Shown here piece after piece: positions 16,860 through 28,513 of a DNA stretch of 63,732 bases. Origin of the DNA: Singulisphaera sp. GP187. GTDB taxonomy: Bacteria; Planctomycetota; Phycisphaerae; Phycisphaerales; SM1A02. Both the position numbers and the translations under genes were made by a program. Position 1 is the first letter of the stretch. Each line of letters opens with the position of its first letter. The notes under the pieces were generated by a model that was not told the DNA's origin, did no database searches, and saw nothing but the letters and a program-made list of their open reading frames with translations. Location of the stretch: positions 1-63,732 of the forward strand of contig CAMBWI010000005.1 of assembly GCA_945871445.1 (NCBI GenBank). The letters are read 5' to 3'.

Positions 16860-18565
16860 GAATGACCTCGTGCTTCTGCAGCAATTGACTTTGCTTCCAA
16901 TTCCTTGTCAACGACATATCCCTGCTCCTTCTCGTCCCAGCGGAGCATTGAGAAGTCGTAACAATTACCAACCTTCGGAGGCGAACTGAAATTATCGTGC
17001 GGAGGTGGCGAAGAGCACTGCCATTCCAAACTGCGTCCGCCCCATGGATTGACTGGCGCTTTCTTGCCTCCAAGCAGACTTTGCACGAAGCAAGAGGCGC
17101 AGAGGAAGAATCCAAATGCCATGATGTATGAACCGATCGTCGAGATCACGTGATAGATCTGAAATTCTGGTTGATAGTCGTAGTAACGACGAGGCATTCC
17201 TTGACTGCCAAGCATGAACTGAGTGAAGAATGTGATATTGAATCCAACAAAGATGATGATGGATGCGATGATTGCAGTCTTCTCGTTGTACATGCGTCCA
17301 GTCATTTTCGGCCACCAATGGTGCAATCCACCGATCATTCCAATCAGCGCAGAACCCATCATGACATAGTGAAAGTGTGCGACAACGAAATATGTGTCGT
17401 GCAAGTGGACATCGGTGTTGAGTGTCGCCAAATGGATTCCAGTCAATCCACCGATTGTGAAGAGAAATAGGAACGACAGTCCGTACATCATCGGGGCAGT
17501 CAAACTGATCGTGCCCTTGTACAGCGTCATTGTCCAATTGAATGTTTTTACTGCGGATGGAATCGCCACGCTGAAAGAAATCAACGAGAAGATCGTGTTC
17601 ATTAATCCGCTCTGTCCGGAGACGAACATATGGTGTCCCCACACAATGAATGAGAACATTGCGATGGCGATCGAAGAAAATGCGATGAATCGATATCCGA
17701 AAATTTGGCGATGTGAATGAACCGAAATAATCTCGCTGATGATTCCCATTGCTGGCACAATCATGATGTACACAGCAGGATGGCTATAAAACCAGAAGAA
17801 ATGTTGATAGAGAACTGGATCGCCGCCCATTGATGGGTTGAAGATTCCGATGTTCAGTAATCGTTCGACGATCAGAAGGCAAAGAGTGATGGCGAGAACG
17901 GGAGTCGCGAGAACCTGAATGATCGCCGTGGCATACAGCGCCCACAGAAAAAGTGGCATCCGAAACCATGTCATTCCTGGCGGACGAAGTTTGTGCACTG
18001 TCACGATAAAATTCAGACCGGTGAAGATCGATGAGAATCCAAGAATGAAAACACCAGTCAGAACTGGGATCACTCCGCCTGTTGTCGTTGTTGTTGAATA
18101 CGGAGTATAAAAAGTCCATCCAGTATCGAAGCCACCCGCTGCGAGCGAATAAAGAGTAAACATCGCTCCACCAATCCAGAGATAGAACGAAAAGAGATTC
18201 AACCTTGGAAAGGCAACGTCTTTTGCGCCAAGCATAATTGGCAATACAAAGTTTCCAAGCGCGGCGGGAATACTTGGAATGATCACCAAGAAGACCATGA
18301 TTGCACCGTGCAAAGTAAAGAATTGGTTGTACATATCCGCACTCACGATCGTTTTTCCAGGCGTGAGCAGTTCCGTGCGAAGAAGAAGCGCGAAAATTCC
18401 ACCAACAAGAAACGAAGCGAGCACCGCACCCATGTACATCACACCGATGCGCTTGTGATCAAGCGTCAGCGCCCACGAACGGAATCCTTTCGTGAATGTG
18501 AGATAGTTGTCCGTACTTGCGGATGTATCAAGGGCCTCTGGTCTTGGAGAAACGATGGTTGTCAT
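16856..18565 (-). CDS. coxA: Cytochrome c oxidase subunit I (caa3 type, A-family)
   Basis: The 569-residue catalytic subunit reduces O2 and pumps protons. Ligand regions are intact: [11 protein letters not shown] for low-spin heme, [20 protein letters not shown] with the CuB His and the cross-linked Tyr, [10 protein letters not shown] with two CuB His, and [18 protein letters not shown] with both heme His. [19 protein letters not shown] carries the D-channel Asp region. SHPAVY identifies an A-type oxidase. It lies 30 bp after coxB and overlaps coxC. Confidence 0.97.
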   Translation of the reverse strand: MTTIVSPRPEALDTSASTDNYLTFTKGFRSWALTLDHKRIGVMYMGAVLASFLVGGIFALLLRTELLTPGKTIVSADMYNQFFTLHGAIMVFLVIIPSIPAALGNFVLPIMLGAKDVAFPRLNLFSFYLWIGGAMFTLYSLAAGGFDTGWTFYTPYSTTTTTGGVIPVLTGVFILGFSSIFTGLNFIVTVHKLRPPGMTWFRMPLFLWALYATAIIQVLATPVLAITLCLLIVERLLNIGIFNPSMGGDPVLYQHFFWFYSHPAVYIMIVPAMGIISEIISVHSHRQIFGYRFIAFSSIAIAMFSFIVWGHHMFVSGQSGLMNTIFSLISFSVAIPSAVKTFNWTMTLYKGTISLTAPMMYGLSFLFLFTIGGLTGIHLATLNTDVHLHDTYFVVAHFHYVMMGSALIGMIGGLHHWWPKMTGRMYNEKTAIIASIIIFVGFNITFFTQFMLGSQGMPRRYYDYQPEFQIYHVISTIGSYIMAFGFFLCASCFVQSLLGGKKAPVNPWGGRSLEWQCSSPPPHDNFSSPPKVGNCYDFSMLRWDEKEQGYVVDKELEAKSIAAEARGHS

Positions 18566-18595
18566 AAAAAACCTCTTTAGACTTGCTTCTACTTC

Positions 18596-19744
18596 TTACT
18601 TCATTTCTGATTTGGTTTCGGTCTTCGCTGCTGTAGGTGGTAATGTTTTTGTCCAAGCACCCTTCGCGTCAAACTCTTCAATATGTTGAATCATTCCGAT
18701 AACTGAATCAACAGCTCTGTCATTCAACTGCCCCTTAAAAGTCGGCATCACATTTCCATATGGTGCGACAAGATGCTTTCCAGGGTTGTAAATCGAATCG
18801 CGGATGTAATCCTCTGGCGTTGCATATTCCTTACCCACACCGATGATGTCAGCATAACTTTTCCCATCAGTAAATCGTGCTGCGCCTGGAGTCGTCAGAC
18901 GAGTCCAAAGCCCCTGCCACGAAGGTCCAAGGCCGACAGTTCCATCGGTGGAATGGCATTGCTGGCAGCGCGCATAAATCTTAGGACCTGCCTTGAAATA
19001 CAACTCTTCGTCTGGAATTTCATCAAGCCACTGAGCCTGCTTGCCCAGCCACTGGTCAAACTCTGCTTGGGGGAGAACCAAGACTTTACGATTCATATTG
19101 GAATGACCCGTTCCGCAATACTCGGTGCAGAAAAGGTGATATCCATTCTTTTCCTCGAGTCCCGTTGGAATATCGCACTGAAACCAGAGCGTTGAATAGC
19201 GACCTGGAACGATATCCTTCTTCACTCTGAATGCTGGGATGAAGCAACAGTGAAGCACATCATTGGATCGCATGATCAACTTCACAGGCCGACCGCTTGG
19301 AACGACGAGATTGTCGGACTGCGCGCCATTTGGATACTTGAATTGCCATCCCCATTTGAATGATGTGACATTGACATCAAAAGAATTCTTCGGCGGAGTG
19401 ATCAAGTCGACATATCCAGTGAAGCCAAAGAAGAAAATCACAATACAGATGATCAGCGGAATCACGGACCAAGATAATTCGAGAACTGTGTGATGGGTCA
19501 TCCCATCAGTACGAATACGTGTTCCAGGCTTGGCTCGATACTTCACTACGAACCAAACCATCATTGCAACCACGACCACAAAGAAGAAATAGCAAATGTA
19601 ATTGATGATGTTGAACATCAAGTCAATATTGGCCGCTTGCACCGATGCTCCAATTGGCAACCAAAAGTCGGCTGGAGTAGCGACTGGCGGTGCAGCTTGC
19701 GCGCTGGCATTTGTGATGAGTATTGATATCAAAGTGGAAAGCAT
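18596..19744 (-). CDS. coxB: Cytochrome c oxidase subunit II fused to cytochrome c
   Basis: A 382-residue caa3-type subunit II. It has a signal peptide (to about residue 18), two membrane helices (about 43-65 and 88-110), and a cupredoxin domain with the CuA site (LHCCFIPAFRVKKD plus CTEYCGTGHSNM). The C-terminal class I cytochrome c domain has CQQCH (about 256-260) and a distal Met in GNVMPTFKG. It passes electrons from ACIII into CoxA. Most CuA proteins have HSF or HSL where this has HCC; the two extra cysteines are odd, but the canonical ligands are all present. Confidence 0.96.
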   Translation of the reverse strand: MLSTLISILITNASAQAAPPVATPADFWLPIGASVQAANIDLMFNIINYICYFFFVVVVAMMVWFVVKYRAKPGTRIRTDGMTHHTVLELSWSVIPLIICIVIFFFGFTGYVDLITPPKNSFDVNVTSFKWGWQFKYPNGAQSDNLVVPSGRPVKLIMRSNDVLHCCFIPAFRVKKDIVPGRYSTLWFQCDIPTGLEEKNGYHLFCTEYCGTGHSNMNRKVLVLPQAEFDQWLGKQAQWLDEIPDEELYFKAGPKIYARCQQCHSTDGTVGLGPSWQGLWTRLTTPGAARFTDGKSYADIIGVGKEYATPEDYIRDSIYNPGKHLVAPYGNVMPTFKGQLNDRAVDSVIGMIQHIEEFDAKGAWTKTLPPTAAKTETKSEMK

Positions 19745-19754
19745 GAGGAAAATC

Positions 19755-20669
19755 CTAGGCTGCTCGAGGGGGTGATGACGGGACTTCGTTTGGCGAGAGT
19801 TTGGCGATACGAGCGCTACGGCGAAACATAAAGATGAGTCCGGCGGCGATAACCACGACCGTTATCGCCCCACCAATTTTCATCAGGCGCATTGCAAAGA
19901 CCACATAGCCCTGACTTGAAGGGTCATATTGATGACACCAAAGAATAAATCGGTCGAGTGGCGTTCCAATTTTTCCTTCGCCCGCTTCAACGATCGCCAT
20001 GCGCATCGTTGTTGGATCAAACTTTACACCATAGAGATATCGAACGATGCGACCATCTGACGCGATCATTGCGAGCATTGCAGGATGGGAATATTCGCCA
20101 CTAGGAAGTTCCTTATATTGGAAGCCAACTGATTCTGCAATCGCAGCAGGAGCTTTTGCACCTTCCGCAGTCGCTGGAGCAGTGAGGAATCGAACGCCAC
20201 GATCAGAACCTGCGCGCGCATACTCCGCGAGATATCCCAACTTCTTTGCATGAGCCAGTTCGCTGTTTTCTTTTGGGTTGACGGAAATCGACACAAGATC
20301 GAATTCCTTTCCAATCGAAAGTTCGACTTTTGCAAGCGACCGGATGGCTTCGTTGAGCACAAGCGTGCAAAGCATCGGGCATTTGTAATAGCCCATATGC
20401 AGCATGATTGGCTTCCCAGAAGCCAAGATTGCGCCAAGCGTAATTTCTTTGCCGTCATCATCAATCAACACAGTGTTCAGAGGAATCGTGTCGCCGAGAT
20501 GTTCGAGAATGTCGACTCCCTCCATTTCACTCGCAATTCCATCTGCAGGAATCGGTCCTTCACCAGGAGCGAAAGGTGCAATCGATGCTTGCGCCAATGC
20601 GCTGCTTGTCATGCTGACTACAACCACGCTTGTGGTGATCAGCGAAAGAATGGACGCTTTCAAATTCAC
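19755..20669 (-). CDS. SCO1/SenC copper chaperone
   Basis: A 304-residue thioredoxin-fold protein that delivers copper to the CuA site of CoxB. It has a signal peptide (about 1-26), the metal-binding CxxxC in GYYKCPMLC and the conserved His in SGEYSHPAML. Unlike many SCO proteins it also has a C-terminal membrane helix (about 263-284, ITVVVIAAGLIFMF). It overlaps the upstream small gene by ATGA and precedes coxB by 10 bp. Confidence 0.92.
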   Translation of the reverse strand: MNLKASILSLITTSVVVVSMTSSALAQASIAPFAPGEGPIPADGIASEMEGVDILEHLGDTIPLNTVLIDDDGKEITLGAILASGKPIMLHMGYYKCPMLCTLVLNEAIRSLAKVELSIGKEFDLVSISVNPKENSELAHAKKLGYLAEYARAGSDRGVRFLTAPATAEGAKAPAAIAESVGFQYKELPSGEYSHPAMLAMIASDGRIVRYLYGVKFDPTTMRMAIVEAGEGKIGTPLDRFILWCHQYDPSSQGYVVFAMRLMKIGGAITVVVIAAGLIFMFRRSARIAKLSPNEVPSSPPRAA

Positions 20670-21109
20670 TTCTGGGCTGTTCCTGTGGAAGCTGTCGGTG
20701 CTGAAGCTGCTGCTGTCGAATCTGGTGCGGTCGAAGCTGGTGCTGGTACTACAACGGGAGCAACAACAACCTTCGGTGGATTCTTCGAATCCGCAATGAC
20801 CAATTCCATAGCCTTCGTTACTGGAATGCGAATACGCGGCTCTGCGCTGCCGTCAGGAGCAGTCACCGAATACTTTTGATAGAGATCAAGTTCAGCGAGC
20901 TGCTCTGCCTTCAATTGCGTCTTCCAAAGATCAGGAGGAACGACGACCTTCAAATCAACTTCTTTATCTTCAAACTTGAAATAGAAGACACAAGTTGCGA
21001 TGACTAACGCAGAGAGGATAATGATTGCGGAAAGGGAAACCACCCAAGTTGAACCCGCTTCGGGATCGTCTTCTTGAACAGGAGGGGTCATGTACGCATC
21101 TTGAGACAT
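20666..21109 (-). CDS. Small membrane protein between ACIII and SCO genes
   Basis: A 147-residue protein with one membrane span (about 22-46). A soluble segment follows with DLWKTQLKAEQLAELDLYQKY and IRIPVTKAMELVIAD, then an Ala/Pro/Val/Thr-rich tail. I cannot name a family. It sits between actF and the SCO gene and overlaps SCO by ATGA, so an assembly or structural role in the ACIII-oxidase supercomplex is plausible from position only. Confidence 0.7.
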   Translation of the reverse strand: MSQDAYMTPPVQEDDPEAGSTWVVSLSAIIILSALVIATCVFYFKFEDKEVDLKVVVPPDLWKTQLKAEQLAELDLYQKYSVTAPDGSAEPRIRIPVTKAMELVIADSKNPPKVVVAPVVVPAPASTAPDSTAAASAPTASTGTAQK

Positions 21110-21126
21110 ATTTTTTTCCTTGACTA

Positions 21127-22458
21127 TCAGATATTTTCGAAGTGCAAGCTTTCATTCAAACGCGGGTCGCGGCGACACAACACAGATCCTCGTGAGAGGC
21201 GACCGGTTGCCGATCCGATACTGAGTCCGACGAATCCAACCAACATCAGATAATTCAACGGATTGCCGAGGCCTGTTGACGTTGTCCAGTATGCAGCTGA
21301 GAGCGCGTCATAGGTGGTGAATGTCGCAACATCGTGCGGAATCACCGGCATCACAAGCCAATAAATATCAATCCATGCAAATGCGAGCATCCACAGTGCA
21401 CCAAATGCGAGAGTCCCTCTCCAACGTTTCATCCAACGAGATATAAAAAAGAGGAATGGAATGATGAAGTGACCGAAGAGCAGCGCAACACTGACCCATG
21501 CCCAATCGCCAACTTGACGGGCAAGGAACCAAACGGTTTCTTCTGGAAGATTTCCATACCAGATCAACATGTATTGACTGAATGCGATGTACGCCCAGAA
21601 GACAATTCCAAATGCCCAGATCATCTTGCCAATGTCTTGGTAATGCTCTGCGGTGATCACGCCGCGCAAATATCCCATCGCTTGCAAGCGCAGGCAGCCA
21701 ATCGCGATGATTGAAAATCCTCCAGCACAGGTACCTGCGAAGAAATAGATTCCAAACATCGTGCTAAACCACGCAGGCGAAAGGGACATAATCCAATCCA
21801 CTGCTGCGAATGTTGATGTGAGCGCGAAGAGAATCAAGCACGGAGCCGCTGCGTATCGCATCTTTGTTGAAAGCGCTGGATCGCCAGTCTGATCTTGTCG
21901 TCGCGACGTACGAAGAAACCATCGCGTGGCAAGTGCCCAAAACGCGAAATAGATACAGGCGCGAATCATAAAGAACGTTGGATTGAGAAACGAAGTCTTC
22001 TGAGAGACGAGCGCACCTTCTGCAGGAGAATGTTCGGTCATATGAGCGATATCTGCCCAAGGCCAAATGAGTGCCAAGCCGTGGCCAAATCCATTCCACT
22101 CGCGATTGGTAATGAGCAACCAGAACATCGGCACAAGGAAAAGCACCCAGAGCCAAGTGAGATTTGCGGCTTGCGCTTCTGCGACTCTGCGAATCGCAAC
22201 GGCCCATCCTGCAGCAGTGATGTGCTGAACCATAACGAAGAAAAAAGCTCCCAGCGCGAGAGTCAACACGAAGATGCCATTCTGCAACCAGATCATTGCG
22301 AATGCGTGCGGATCATTCTGCTTCCACGCAACGAAAGCTGCTGCAAGAAGCGAGATGACTGCGACGAGATATGCCATACGCGAAGTTCGCACGAGGCGTT
22401 CGTCACCCATGATGCTGCGATCAGAAAGATCTGCGACAGTTGTGATTGAAGCACTCAT
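21127..22458 (-). CDS. actF: ACIII subunit ActF (quinone-binding membrane subunit)
   Basis: A 443-residue polytopic protein with about ten helices, homologous in layout to ActC/NrfD and ActF of Alternative Complex III, which oxidises menaquinol or ubiquinol. The start is set at ATG 22458, just after the actE stop at 22463; the frame upstream overlaps actE and is not used. Helix regions include WVLFLVPMFWLL, ADIAHMTEHSP and YQDIGKMIWAFGIVFWAYIAFSQ. The start is preceded by a run of eight G (coding strand) at the actE end. Confidence 0.9.
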   Translation of the reverse strand: MSASITTVADLSDRSIMGDERLVRTSRMAYLVAVISLLAAAFVAWKQNDPHAFAMIWLQNGIFVLTLALGAFFFVMVQHITAAGWAVAIRRVAEAQAANLTWLWVLFLVPMFWLLITNREWNGFGHGLALIWPWADIAHMTEHSPAEGALVSQKTSFLNPTFFMIRACIYFAFWALATRWFLRTSRRQDQTGDPALSTKMRYAAAPCLILFALTSTFAAVDWIMSLSPAWFSTMFGIYFFAGTCAGGFSIIAIGCLRLQAMGYLRGVITAEHYQDIGKMIWAFGIVFWAYIAFSQYMLIWYGNLPEETVWFLARQVGDWAWVSVALLFGHFIIPFLFFISRWMKRWRGTLAFGALWMLAFAWIDIYWLVMPVIPHDVATFTTYDALSAAYWTTSTGLGNPLNYLMLVGFVGLSIGSATGRLSRGSVLCRRDPRLNESLHFENI

Positions 22459-22462
22459 AATT

Positions 22463-23131
22463 TCAGAGCCCCCCCCGCTTGTCTGTTGGAACTTCTTCCA
22501 AAGTTGCGTTCTGACTTCGCTGTAAAGCTTGCACATACGCCACAATCGCCCATCGATCGGCTGGCGGAACTTGCGAACCATATCCCGCCATGTTTCGAAC
22601 GCCATGCGTGACCGAATTGAAAATTTGGCCAATCGGTTGAATCGTCACGGTTGCATCGTGCAAACTTTTCGCTGCGACCCAAACAGTTCCGTTGACTGGA
22701 CCATCTGCATTTGCGACAAGTTCCATCGCACGCTGATTGATCGTGCCATTTCCAGCACCGGAATATCCATGGCACGGAGTGCAATAAATATTGAAACGAT
22801 CTTGCCCACGCAGAAGCAATTCCATATTCATCGGCAATTGCTTTGGCATTGTGGTTGCCCATTGGCCATCAACAACACCATCGACGAAATGCGTGTCGAG
22901 ATATGTTTCGCCACGCGCGACTGTTCCAACAATCTGCGGACGCTGTGAACGCTTGTCTGCGAAGAGATCATTCTCTGATTGAGGGAGAAACTTCGCTTGA
23001 AGATCCATATCTTGAATCAGATTGATCGGTCGATTTGGATTTGGCTTCGATCGTGCGTTGGCAGCAATGACCGGCGGAAGAATCGCCAGAAGTGTCAGAA
23101 TCAAGAGGGTATAAATAATGATGCGTGGCAT
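22463..23131 (-). CDS. actE: ACIII subunit ActE (monoheme cytochrome c)
   Basis: A 222-residue protein with an N-terminal membrane anchor/signal (about 4-23) and one class I cytochrome c domain with CTPCH and HGVRNMAGYG supplying a likely distal Met. In Alternative Complex III it transfers electrons from ActB/ActA toward the oxidase. The stop lies 4 bp before actF and the start overlaps the end of actD by one base. Confidence 0.92.
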   Translation of the reverse strand: MPRIIIYTLLILTLLAILPPVIAANARSKPNPNRPINLIQDMDLQAKFLPQSENDLFADKRSQRPQIVGTVARGETYLDTHFVDGVVDGQWATTMPKQLPMNMELLLRGQDRFNIYCTPCHGYSGAGNGTINQRAMELVANADGPVNGTVWVAAKSLHDATVTIQPIGQIFNSVTHGVRNMAGYGSQVPPADRWAIVAYVQALQRSQNATLEEVPTDKRGGL

Positions 23132-23751
23132 CAGCGATCCTCCACAACTTCGATGTGCTTCGCGCCGAGCGTCTTCATGAACGCCTCTGTTTTTGAGCGC
23201 AGGAATTTTGGGTCGCGAGATTCGATGACGATGAAGAATCGATCATCAGTCGCGCGGCGGAAACGATTGTTGCTTAAGAGTGGATGCGAAAGACGCGGCA
23301 AACCGTTCATCAACAACATCAATCCCACTGCAGAAAGTGCAGACAAGAGAATGGTGAGTTCAAAGATGATCGGGATCCATGCAGGCACTGACATAAGTGG
23401 CTTGCCAGAGATCAGGAACGGATACCCCGTGACCCAAACCAACGCCCAGATAGAAAAACTTTCTGCATTGGTAAATGCTTGCAAACAGAAGCCAAGGATG
23501 GCTCCGGTGAATCCAGCACCAAATACAAGGATCGGCAGAATTGTTCGCTTGATTCCCATCGCCTTATCGAGGCCATGCACTGGGAATGGGACGTGACAAT
23601 CCCAGAAACGATAACCAGCAGCGTTGACTTTCTTTGCTGCGGCCATAATTTGCGATGGTGTTTCGAATTCTGCCATCATTCCATAGAGAGGAAGCGACGA
23701 GCTATTGGTCGATGCCGAAGATGCTTGCGTTTGTGGAGACAAAGTTGTCAT
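23131..23751 (-). CDS. actD: ACIII subunit ActD (DUF3341)
   Basis: A 206-residue protein with two helices (about 75-95 and 108-130 plus nearby hydrophobic stretches) and the DUF3341 motif [20 protein letters not shown] at its N-terminal cytoplasmic part. ActD is a membrane subunit of Alternative Complex III of unclear catalytic role. It overlaps actC by ATGA at 23748-23751. Confidence 0.92.
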   Translation of the reverse strand: MTTLSPQTQASSASTNSSSLPLYGMMAEFETPSQIMAAAKKVNAAGYRFWDCHVPFPVHGLDKAMGIKRTILPILVFGAGFTGAILGFCLQAFTNAESFSIWALVWVTGYPFLISGKPLMSVPAWIPIIFELTILLSALSAVGLMLLMNGLPRLSHPLLSNNRFRRATDDRFFIVIESRDPKFLRSKTEAFMKTLGAKHIEVVEDR

Positions 23752-25280
23752 AGCGAATCCTCCGCAGATCGAGGTTCTCGCAAAGCAGGAATTGCTCCCG
23801 ATGGAATGCCGTGATCATCACCGTGATGACCTGCATGCGGATTCGCTTCGGGCATGATTGCTTTGACTTCGGCAATTGCGATCATCGGCAGATATCTGCA
23901 GAAGAGAAGGAAGAGAGTTCCAAAGAGTCCAAAGGCTCCGACCATTGTTCCGATGTCAACCCACGTTGGCACAAATTGATCCCACGAAGATGGAAGGAAG
24001 TCATTGGCAAGACTCGTCACGATGATGACGAAGCGCTCGAACCACATTCCGACATTCACGAAGATGCTGAGAATGAACATCAATGGAATGCTGGTGCGAA
24101 CAGCCTTGAACCAGAAGAGTTGCGGCGTGATCACATTGCAACTGACCATGATCCAATACGCCCACCAATATTGTCCGAAGGCGCGATTGACGAATGCGAA
24201 CTTTTCATACATCGCACCCGAGTACCACGCGATGAAGAATTCCATCGAGTATGCGTATCCAACCATACAACCTGTCAACAAGATGATCTTGTTCATGTTG
24301 TCGAGATGGCGCATCGTGATGAGATCTTTGAGACCGAAGAGTTGCCGCGCAGGAACTGCCAGCGAAACAACCATTGCGAATCCGGAGAAGATCGCGCCTG
24401 CAACGAAGTACGGCGGGAAGATGGTGGTGTGCCAGCCAGGAACTTGGCTGACAGCGAAGTCGAACGAAACCACGCTATGCACTGAAAGCACCAGCGGAGT
24501 GGCGAGCGCGGCAAGCAAGAGATATGCGACTTCGTATCGATGCCAATGACGCATCGATCCACGCCATCCGATCGAAGCAAGACCGTATGCAAATTGCTGG
24601 AAGCGACCTTTGGCTCGATCACGAAGCGTCGCAAGATCTGGAATCATTCCTACGTACCAGAAGACCAACGACACCGTGAAATATGTGCTGACTGCGAAGA
24701 CGTCCCACAGAAGCGGACTGCGAAACTGCGGCCACATCTCCATCGAATTTGGAATTGGGAAAAGCCAATATGCAAGCCAAACTCGTCCAACGTGAATGCC
24801 TGGGAAGAGTCCAGCGCAAACAACTGCGAAGATTGTCATCGCTTCTGCGAATCGATTGATTCCCGTGCGCCACTTTTGGCGGAAGAGAAAAAGAATCGCA
24901 GAGATCAGCGTTCCTGCATGACCGATACCAACCCAGAAAACGAAGTTCGTGATGTCGTATGCCCACATCACTGGGTTGTTCAATCCCCACACGCCGACGC
25001 CTGTGAAGATGAGATACATCACGCAGAAACCCAAGAATCCCATCATGCCTAAACAAATGACGAATGCGATATACCACGCCATCGGCGGACGATTTTCTGC
25101 GACACGGCAGACTTGGTGAGTGACCTCGCCAAACTTGTGCATATTCAAGACGAGTGGTGCGCGCGAACCGGTTGGCTGCTCGGTGTTATCCGTTTCGATA
25201 AAACCCTTTAATGAGAAACCACCAGAAGGCTTACCAGAGGGATGTCCTGAATCTGAAGATGGGTTTGATGGATTGGACAT
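23748..25280 (-). CDS. actC: ACIII subunit ActC (NrfD-type quinol-binding membrane protein)
   Basis: A 510-residue NrfD/PsrC-family protein with about ten helices that holds a quinol site next to the iron-sulfur subunit ActB. Typical segments are [21 protein letters not shown] and [20 protein letters not shown] 25280 is preferred; a TTG six bases earlier would overlap the actB stop. The N-terminus is a Ser/Gly/Pro-rich cytoplasmic tail. Confidence 0.93.
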   Translation of the reverse strand: MSNPSNPSSDSGHPSGKPSGGFSLKGFIETDNTEQPTGSRAPLVLNMHKFGEVTHQVCRVAENRPPMAWYIAFVICLGMMGFLGFCVMYLIFTGVGVWGLNNPVMWAYDITNFVFWVGIGHAGTLISAILFLFRQKWRTGINRFAEAMTIFAVVCAGLFPGIHVGRVWLAYWLFPIPNSMEMWPQFRSPLLWDVFAVSTYFTVSLVFWYVGMIPDLATLRDRAKGRFQQFAYGLASIGWRGSMRHWHRYEVAYLLLAALATPLVLSVHSVVSFDFAVSQVPGWHTTIFPPYFVAGAIFSGFAMVVSLAVPARQLFGLKDLITMRHLDNMNKIILLTGCMVGYAYSMEFFIAWYSGAMYEKFAFVNRAFGQYWWAYWIMVSCNVITPQLFWFKAVRTSIPLMFILSIFVNVGMWFERFVIIVTSLANDFLPSSWDQFVPTWVDIGTMVGAFGLFGTLFLLFCRYLPMIAIAEVKAIMPEANPHAGHHGDDHGIPSGAIPALREPRSAEDSL

Positions 25281-25282
25281 GA

Positions 25283-28200
25283 TCAACTCTTCGCCTTTGA
25301 ATGAGATCCATGGCTCGCCGGAGAATAATCATGAGAATCCCCGCTTTCGCGTTCGATTGCAGGATTTGTTACGCGCGCGAGATATTGCAATCGCGTCTTT
25401 GTATTCAATTCTTCCAGCAACTGATACGAACGACCACTGCGATGCAATTTCGCAACTTTGCTATCTGAAACATTCAGATCTCCAAAGATGATCGCATTCG
25501 TTGGGCACGCCTGCTGGCACGCCGTTTCAACTGCACCATCTGGCATTGGGAAGTTGTCGACGCCGCTCGCGGTGCCTCCAGACTTTGCCCAAGCGTTCTT
25601 ATATTTGATCTTTGCAGCTTGAATGCGTTGCGTGCAGAAGGTGCACTTTTCCATCACGCCTCGCATACGAACGGTGACTTCCGGATTGAACTGCATTCGC
25701 AGCCAAACGTCTGGACCATCCTCGACGTAGTACTCAGGCTTGACTTTTACCAATCCTTCTTCGCGTTGCAATTCGCGCCGTTGATAATCGAAGAAATTGA
25801 ATCGGCGAACTTTGTATGGACAGTTGTTGCTGCAATAGCGCGTTCCAATGCAGCGGTTGTAAACCATCGAATTGATTCCATCCTTGTCGTGCACAGTTGC
25901 TGCAACTGGACAAACCTGTTCGCACGGTGCGTTTTCGCAGTGCATGCAAGTGACTGGTTGAATTGCGAAACCTTCTGGCTTCGCTGGATCTGATCCGCGG
26001 AAATATCGATCGATGCGAATCCAGAACATTTCACGACCGCGCAAGACTTGATCTTTACCGACAACTGGAATGTTGTTCTCTGCCTGACATGCAGTGACAC
26101 ACGCGCTGCAACCAGTGCACTTTGCCAAGTCAACCGACATTGCCCAACGGAAACGCGCGCCTTCGAGATTTGTTTCCGACCAGAGCGAGAGTCTGCTTGC
26201 GACGTGAGTGAGGTGTCGCGCAAAGTCTGGATGATTTCGATATTCGCCGATGCTCGCCTCTCGAATCAAAGTTGGAAGGCGTTCTTGAATGCCATCTTCT
26301 GGAACCTTCGAGCTCAGCGCATCCGCTGCACCATGATCTTGAGTGTGAGCGATCGCATACTTCGCACCTGTCGAAACAATACTGGCCGCCATCGCCCAGT
26401 CGGGATTCGCAGCGGTTCGTATTTTGTACGCATTGAAACCAGCATCAAGCGCAGTCGAACCAACTCCTCGGCCCGTGCGTCCATATCCAACGCTCAGTCC
26501 AACTGAAGTATCTGAATAGCCCGGCATTGGCCACGCAGCGGCTTCGACTGAACGACCATCAACGGAAATTTTCACCATGTCTCCGCGACGAACTCCGATC
26601 GTCTGCGCAGACTGATTGCTCATCAAAGCGACATTGTCCCAAGTGATTTTCGTCACTGGATCTGGAAGTTCCTGCATCCAAGCAAGGTTGGAGAAGCGAC
26701 CATCCCAGACTTTCATATCGCGCAAGAAGACAACTTCCAACACATCGACTGCATTGATCTTTGTCGTTTCCGCACTGAGAGCTTTGGCGATTGCGGCACT
26801 TGCGAGCGATGCGTTGTTCTGCATCTTTGCTGTTGTGCCAGCAACAAATCCTTGATCGAGCCATGTGCGCCATGCACTATCGAAGGCCACTCCAGAAAGT
26901 CCGCTTGCAGCAACATGCGTTCTGCGCACGATGGAATATCCATCAGTTGGATCGCTTCCAAGCAACTCCGCGAGCAATTCGATTTGACTTTTTCCACCTT
27001 GACCCACAGGGATCATCGGCAAGATCAATGGTTGCTGCACGGAGAGCGTTCCATCGAAACTTCTTGCGTCATCCCATGACTCCAAGAAATGCGATTGGGG
27101 AATGTGCCACGAGCAAGATGGACTCATCGCGGTTTCATTCGCGTACATCCCAAGATGAATGACATTTGGAACTTTCGTCATCGCATTTTCGAATTGGCAG
27201 TCGACTGGTGCGTCATAGACGGGATTTCCCCCCAAAATGAGCAGTGTGTCAACGGATCCAGTATTCATCGAAGTGCACAAAGCAGTGAAGCGATCCTTTG
27301 ATGCTTCCATCGATTCGGAGATGTAATTGATCGTCTTGCCTTCATTGCCAAGCGTGCGATTGATCGCAGCAACCAATGCGTGGGTCAATGCGGATGCAGT
27401 TGCGCCTGCAGTGACCAAAGATGTTCCGCGATTTGATTTCAAATCTTCAATGAGTTTTTTGACGAGTTCTTGACCGCGACCAATCAACATCTCTTGCGCA
27501 GCCTGAGATTTCGTCATCGCGTCGATCGCGGCTTTCAATTCTGGAGAGTCATCGCCTGCACCCACACCTTGCGCGACCATAGATGCAAAAGTTGCAAGAC
27601 CACTCAAGCGAATTGCGAGTCGCTCGTCTGCATTCATTCCTGTTGTCGTCAAACCATTTTCGACAACATAGAGTCGCGCGATTTGCTGAGCCTTTGGATC
27701 AACCGCTTCAACAGCGCGACCAGCCGACCATTGGCGCGCCCAACGCGGCGAATCGGGAGAGCCATACAAGAAGTCATCGCCGAGAGAAAGAATAATGTTC
27801 GCTTTGTCGAATGATGGGAGTGGACGAAGTTGCGCAGAGAACGCCAGTGCATTTCCCTGAATCACATTATCGCGCGAGAGCGGTTCCCACGCGACGATCT
27901 GCGCTTGCGGGAATGCGCTCTTCACACGAGCGATCATGTCGGCGTGGCTTGGACCACTATGCATGTCCATAAGAATCGCCAAACCCTTGCCGCCATTTGC
28001 GCGCAGATCCCTTGACTTGTTCGCCAAGAAAATCGAAAAGGGTTCATAGAAAGTTTCCGTATTGCGCGACAGAACGGTTCGACTGCGATCTGGGTCGTAG
28101 AGACCAAGAATTTGGGATTGCGCCGCGGATGAAATTCCTGCGCCACCCCACGGATGCATTGTGTTTGAATCAAGTTTGATTGGCCGACCGTCATAACTTT

Positions 28201-28513
28201 TTGCGAGCACTGGCTGCGCAAAACCACTGAATTCCCAGACCGTGCTGTAATAAACAGGATCACCAGGAACGCGATTTGCAGCTTGACTTGCAGCAGGAAC
28301 GATCTTTGTTTCGGGCCATCGACGACATCCTGCTATTCCCAAACCTGCGAGGGCGAATGATGCACCCATCACTTTGAGAAAATTGCGCCGCTCGTTTTCG
28401 GTGGCGTGTTCAGATGCACCGTCAGGAAATTCGCGGTGCATCCAATCTCGAAACTCGCTTGAGTTTGTGAGGTCTTCAACACTCCGCCAATAGGGCTTCT
28501 TTACCGATGACAT
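25283..28513 (-). CDS. actB: ACIII subunit ActB (molybdopterin-like domain fused to ferredoxin domain)
   Basis: A 1076-residue periplasmic subunit. Its twin-arginine signal has RRNFLKV at 42-49 and a lipobox-like LGIAGC ending at Cys63, so it is folded before export by Tat; tatC is in this window. The middle is a molybdopterin-oxidoreductase-like fold (the cofactor is absent in known ActB). The C-terminal third is a ferredoxin domain with [35 protein letters not shown] and CTFC...CQQAC, fitting three 4Fe-4S and one 3Fe-4S cluster. ATG 28513 overlaps the end of actA by 13 bp. Confidence 0.95.
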   Translation of the reverse strand: MSSVKKPYWRSVEDLTNSSEFRDWMHREFPDGASEHATENERRNFLKVMGASFALAGLGIAGCRRWPETKIVPAASQAANRVPGDPVYYSTVWEFSGFAQPVLAKSYDGRPIKLDSNTMHPWGGAGISSAAQSQILGLYDPDRSRTVLSRNTETFYEPFSIFLANKSRDLRANGGKGLAILMDMHSGPSHADMIARVKSAFPQAQIVAWEPLSRDNVIQGNALAFSAQLRPLPSFDKANIILSLGDDFLYGSPDSPRWARQWSAGRAVEAVDPKAQQIARLYVVENGLTTTGMNADERLAIRLSGLATFASMVAQGVGAGDDSPELKAAIDAMTKSQAAQEMLIGRGQELVKKLIEDLKSNRGTSLVTAGATASALTHALVAAINRTLGNEGKTINYISESMEASKDRFTALCTSMNTGSVDTLLILGGNPVYDAPVDCQFENAMTKVPNVIHLGMYANETAMSPSCSWHIPQSHFLESWDDARSFDGTLSVQQPLILPMIPVGQGGKSQIELLAELLGSDPTDGYSIVRRTHVAASGLSGVAFDSAWRTWLDQGFVAGTTAKMQNNASLASAAIAKALSAETTKINAVDVLEVVFLRDMKVWDGRFSNLAWMQELPDPVTKITWDNVALMSNQSAQTIGVRRGDMVKISVDGRSVEAAAWPMPGYSDTSVGLSVGYGRTGRGVGSTALDAGFNAYKIRTAANPDWAMAASIVSTGAKYAIAHTQDHGAADALSSKVPEDGIQERLPTLIREASIGEYRNHPDFARHLTHVASRLSLWSETNLEGARFRWAMSVDLAKCTGCSACVTACQAENNIPVVGKDQVLRGREMFWIRIDRYFRGSDPAKPEGFAIQPVTCMHCENAPCEQVCPVAATVHDKDGINSMVYNRCIGTRYCSNNCPYKVRRFNFFDYQRRELQREEGLVKVKPEYYVEDGPDVWLRMQFNPEVTVRMRGVMEKCTFCTQRIQAAKIKYKNAWAKSGGTASGVDNFPMPDGAVETACQQACPTNAIIFGDLNVSDSKVAKLHRSGRSYQLLEELNTKTRLQYLARVTNPAIERESGDSHDYSPASHGSHSKAKS

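Noticed and set aside
22459-22632. Extended start of ActF upstream of 22458
   Set aside because: The extra residues are the antisense-free but out-of-frame reading of actE; ActF homologues start near MSASITTVADLSD.
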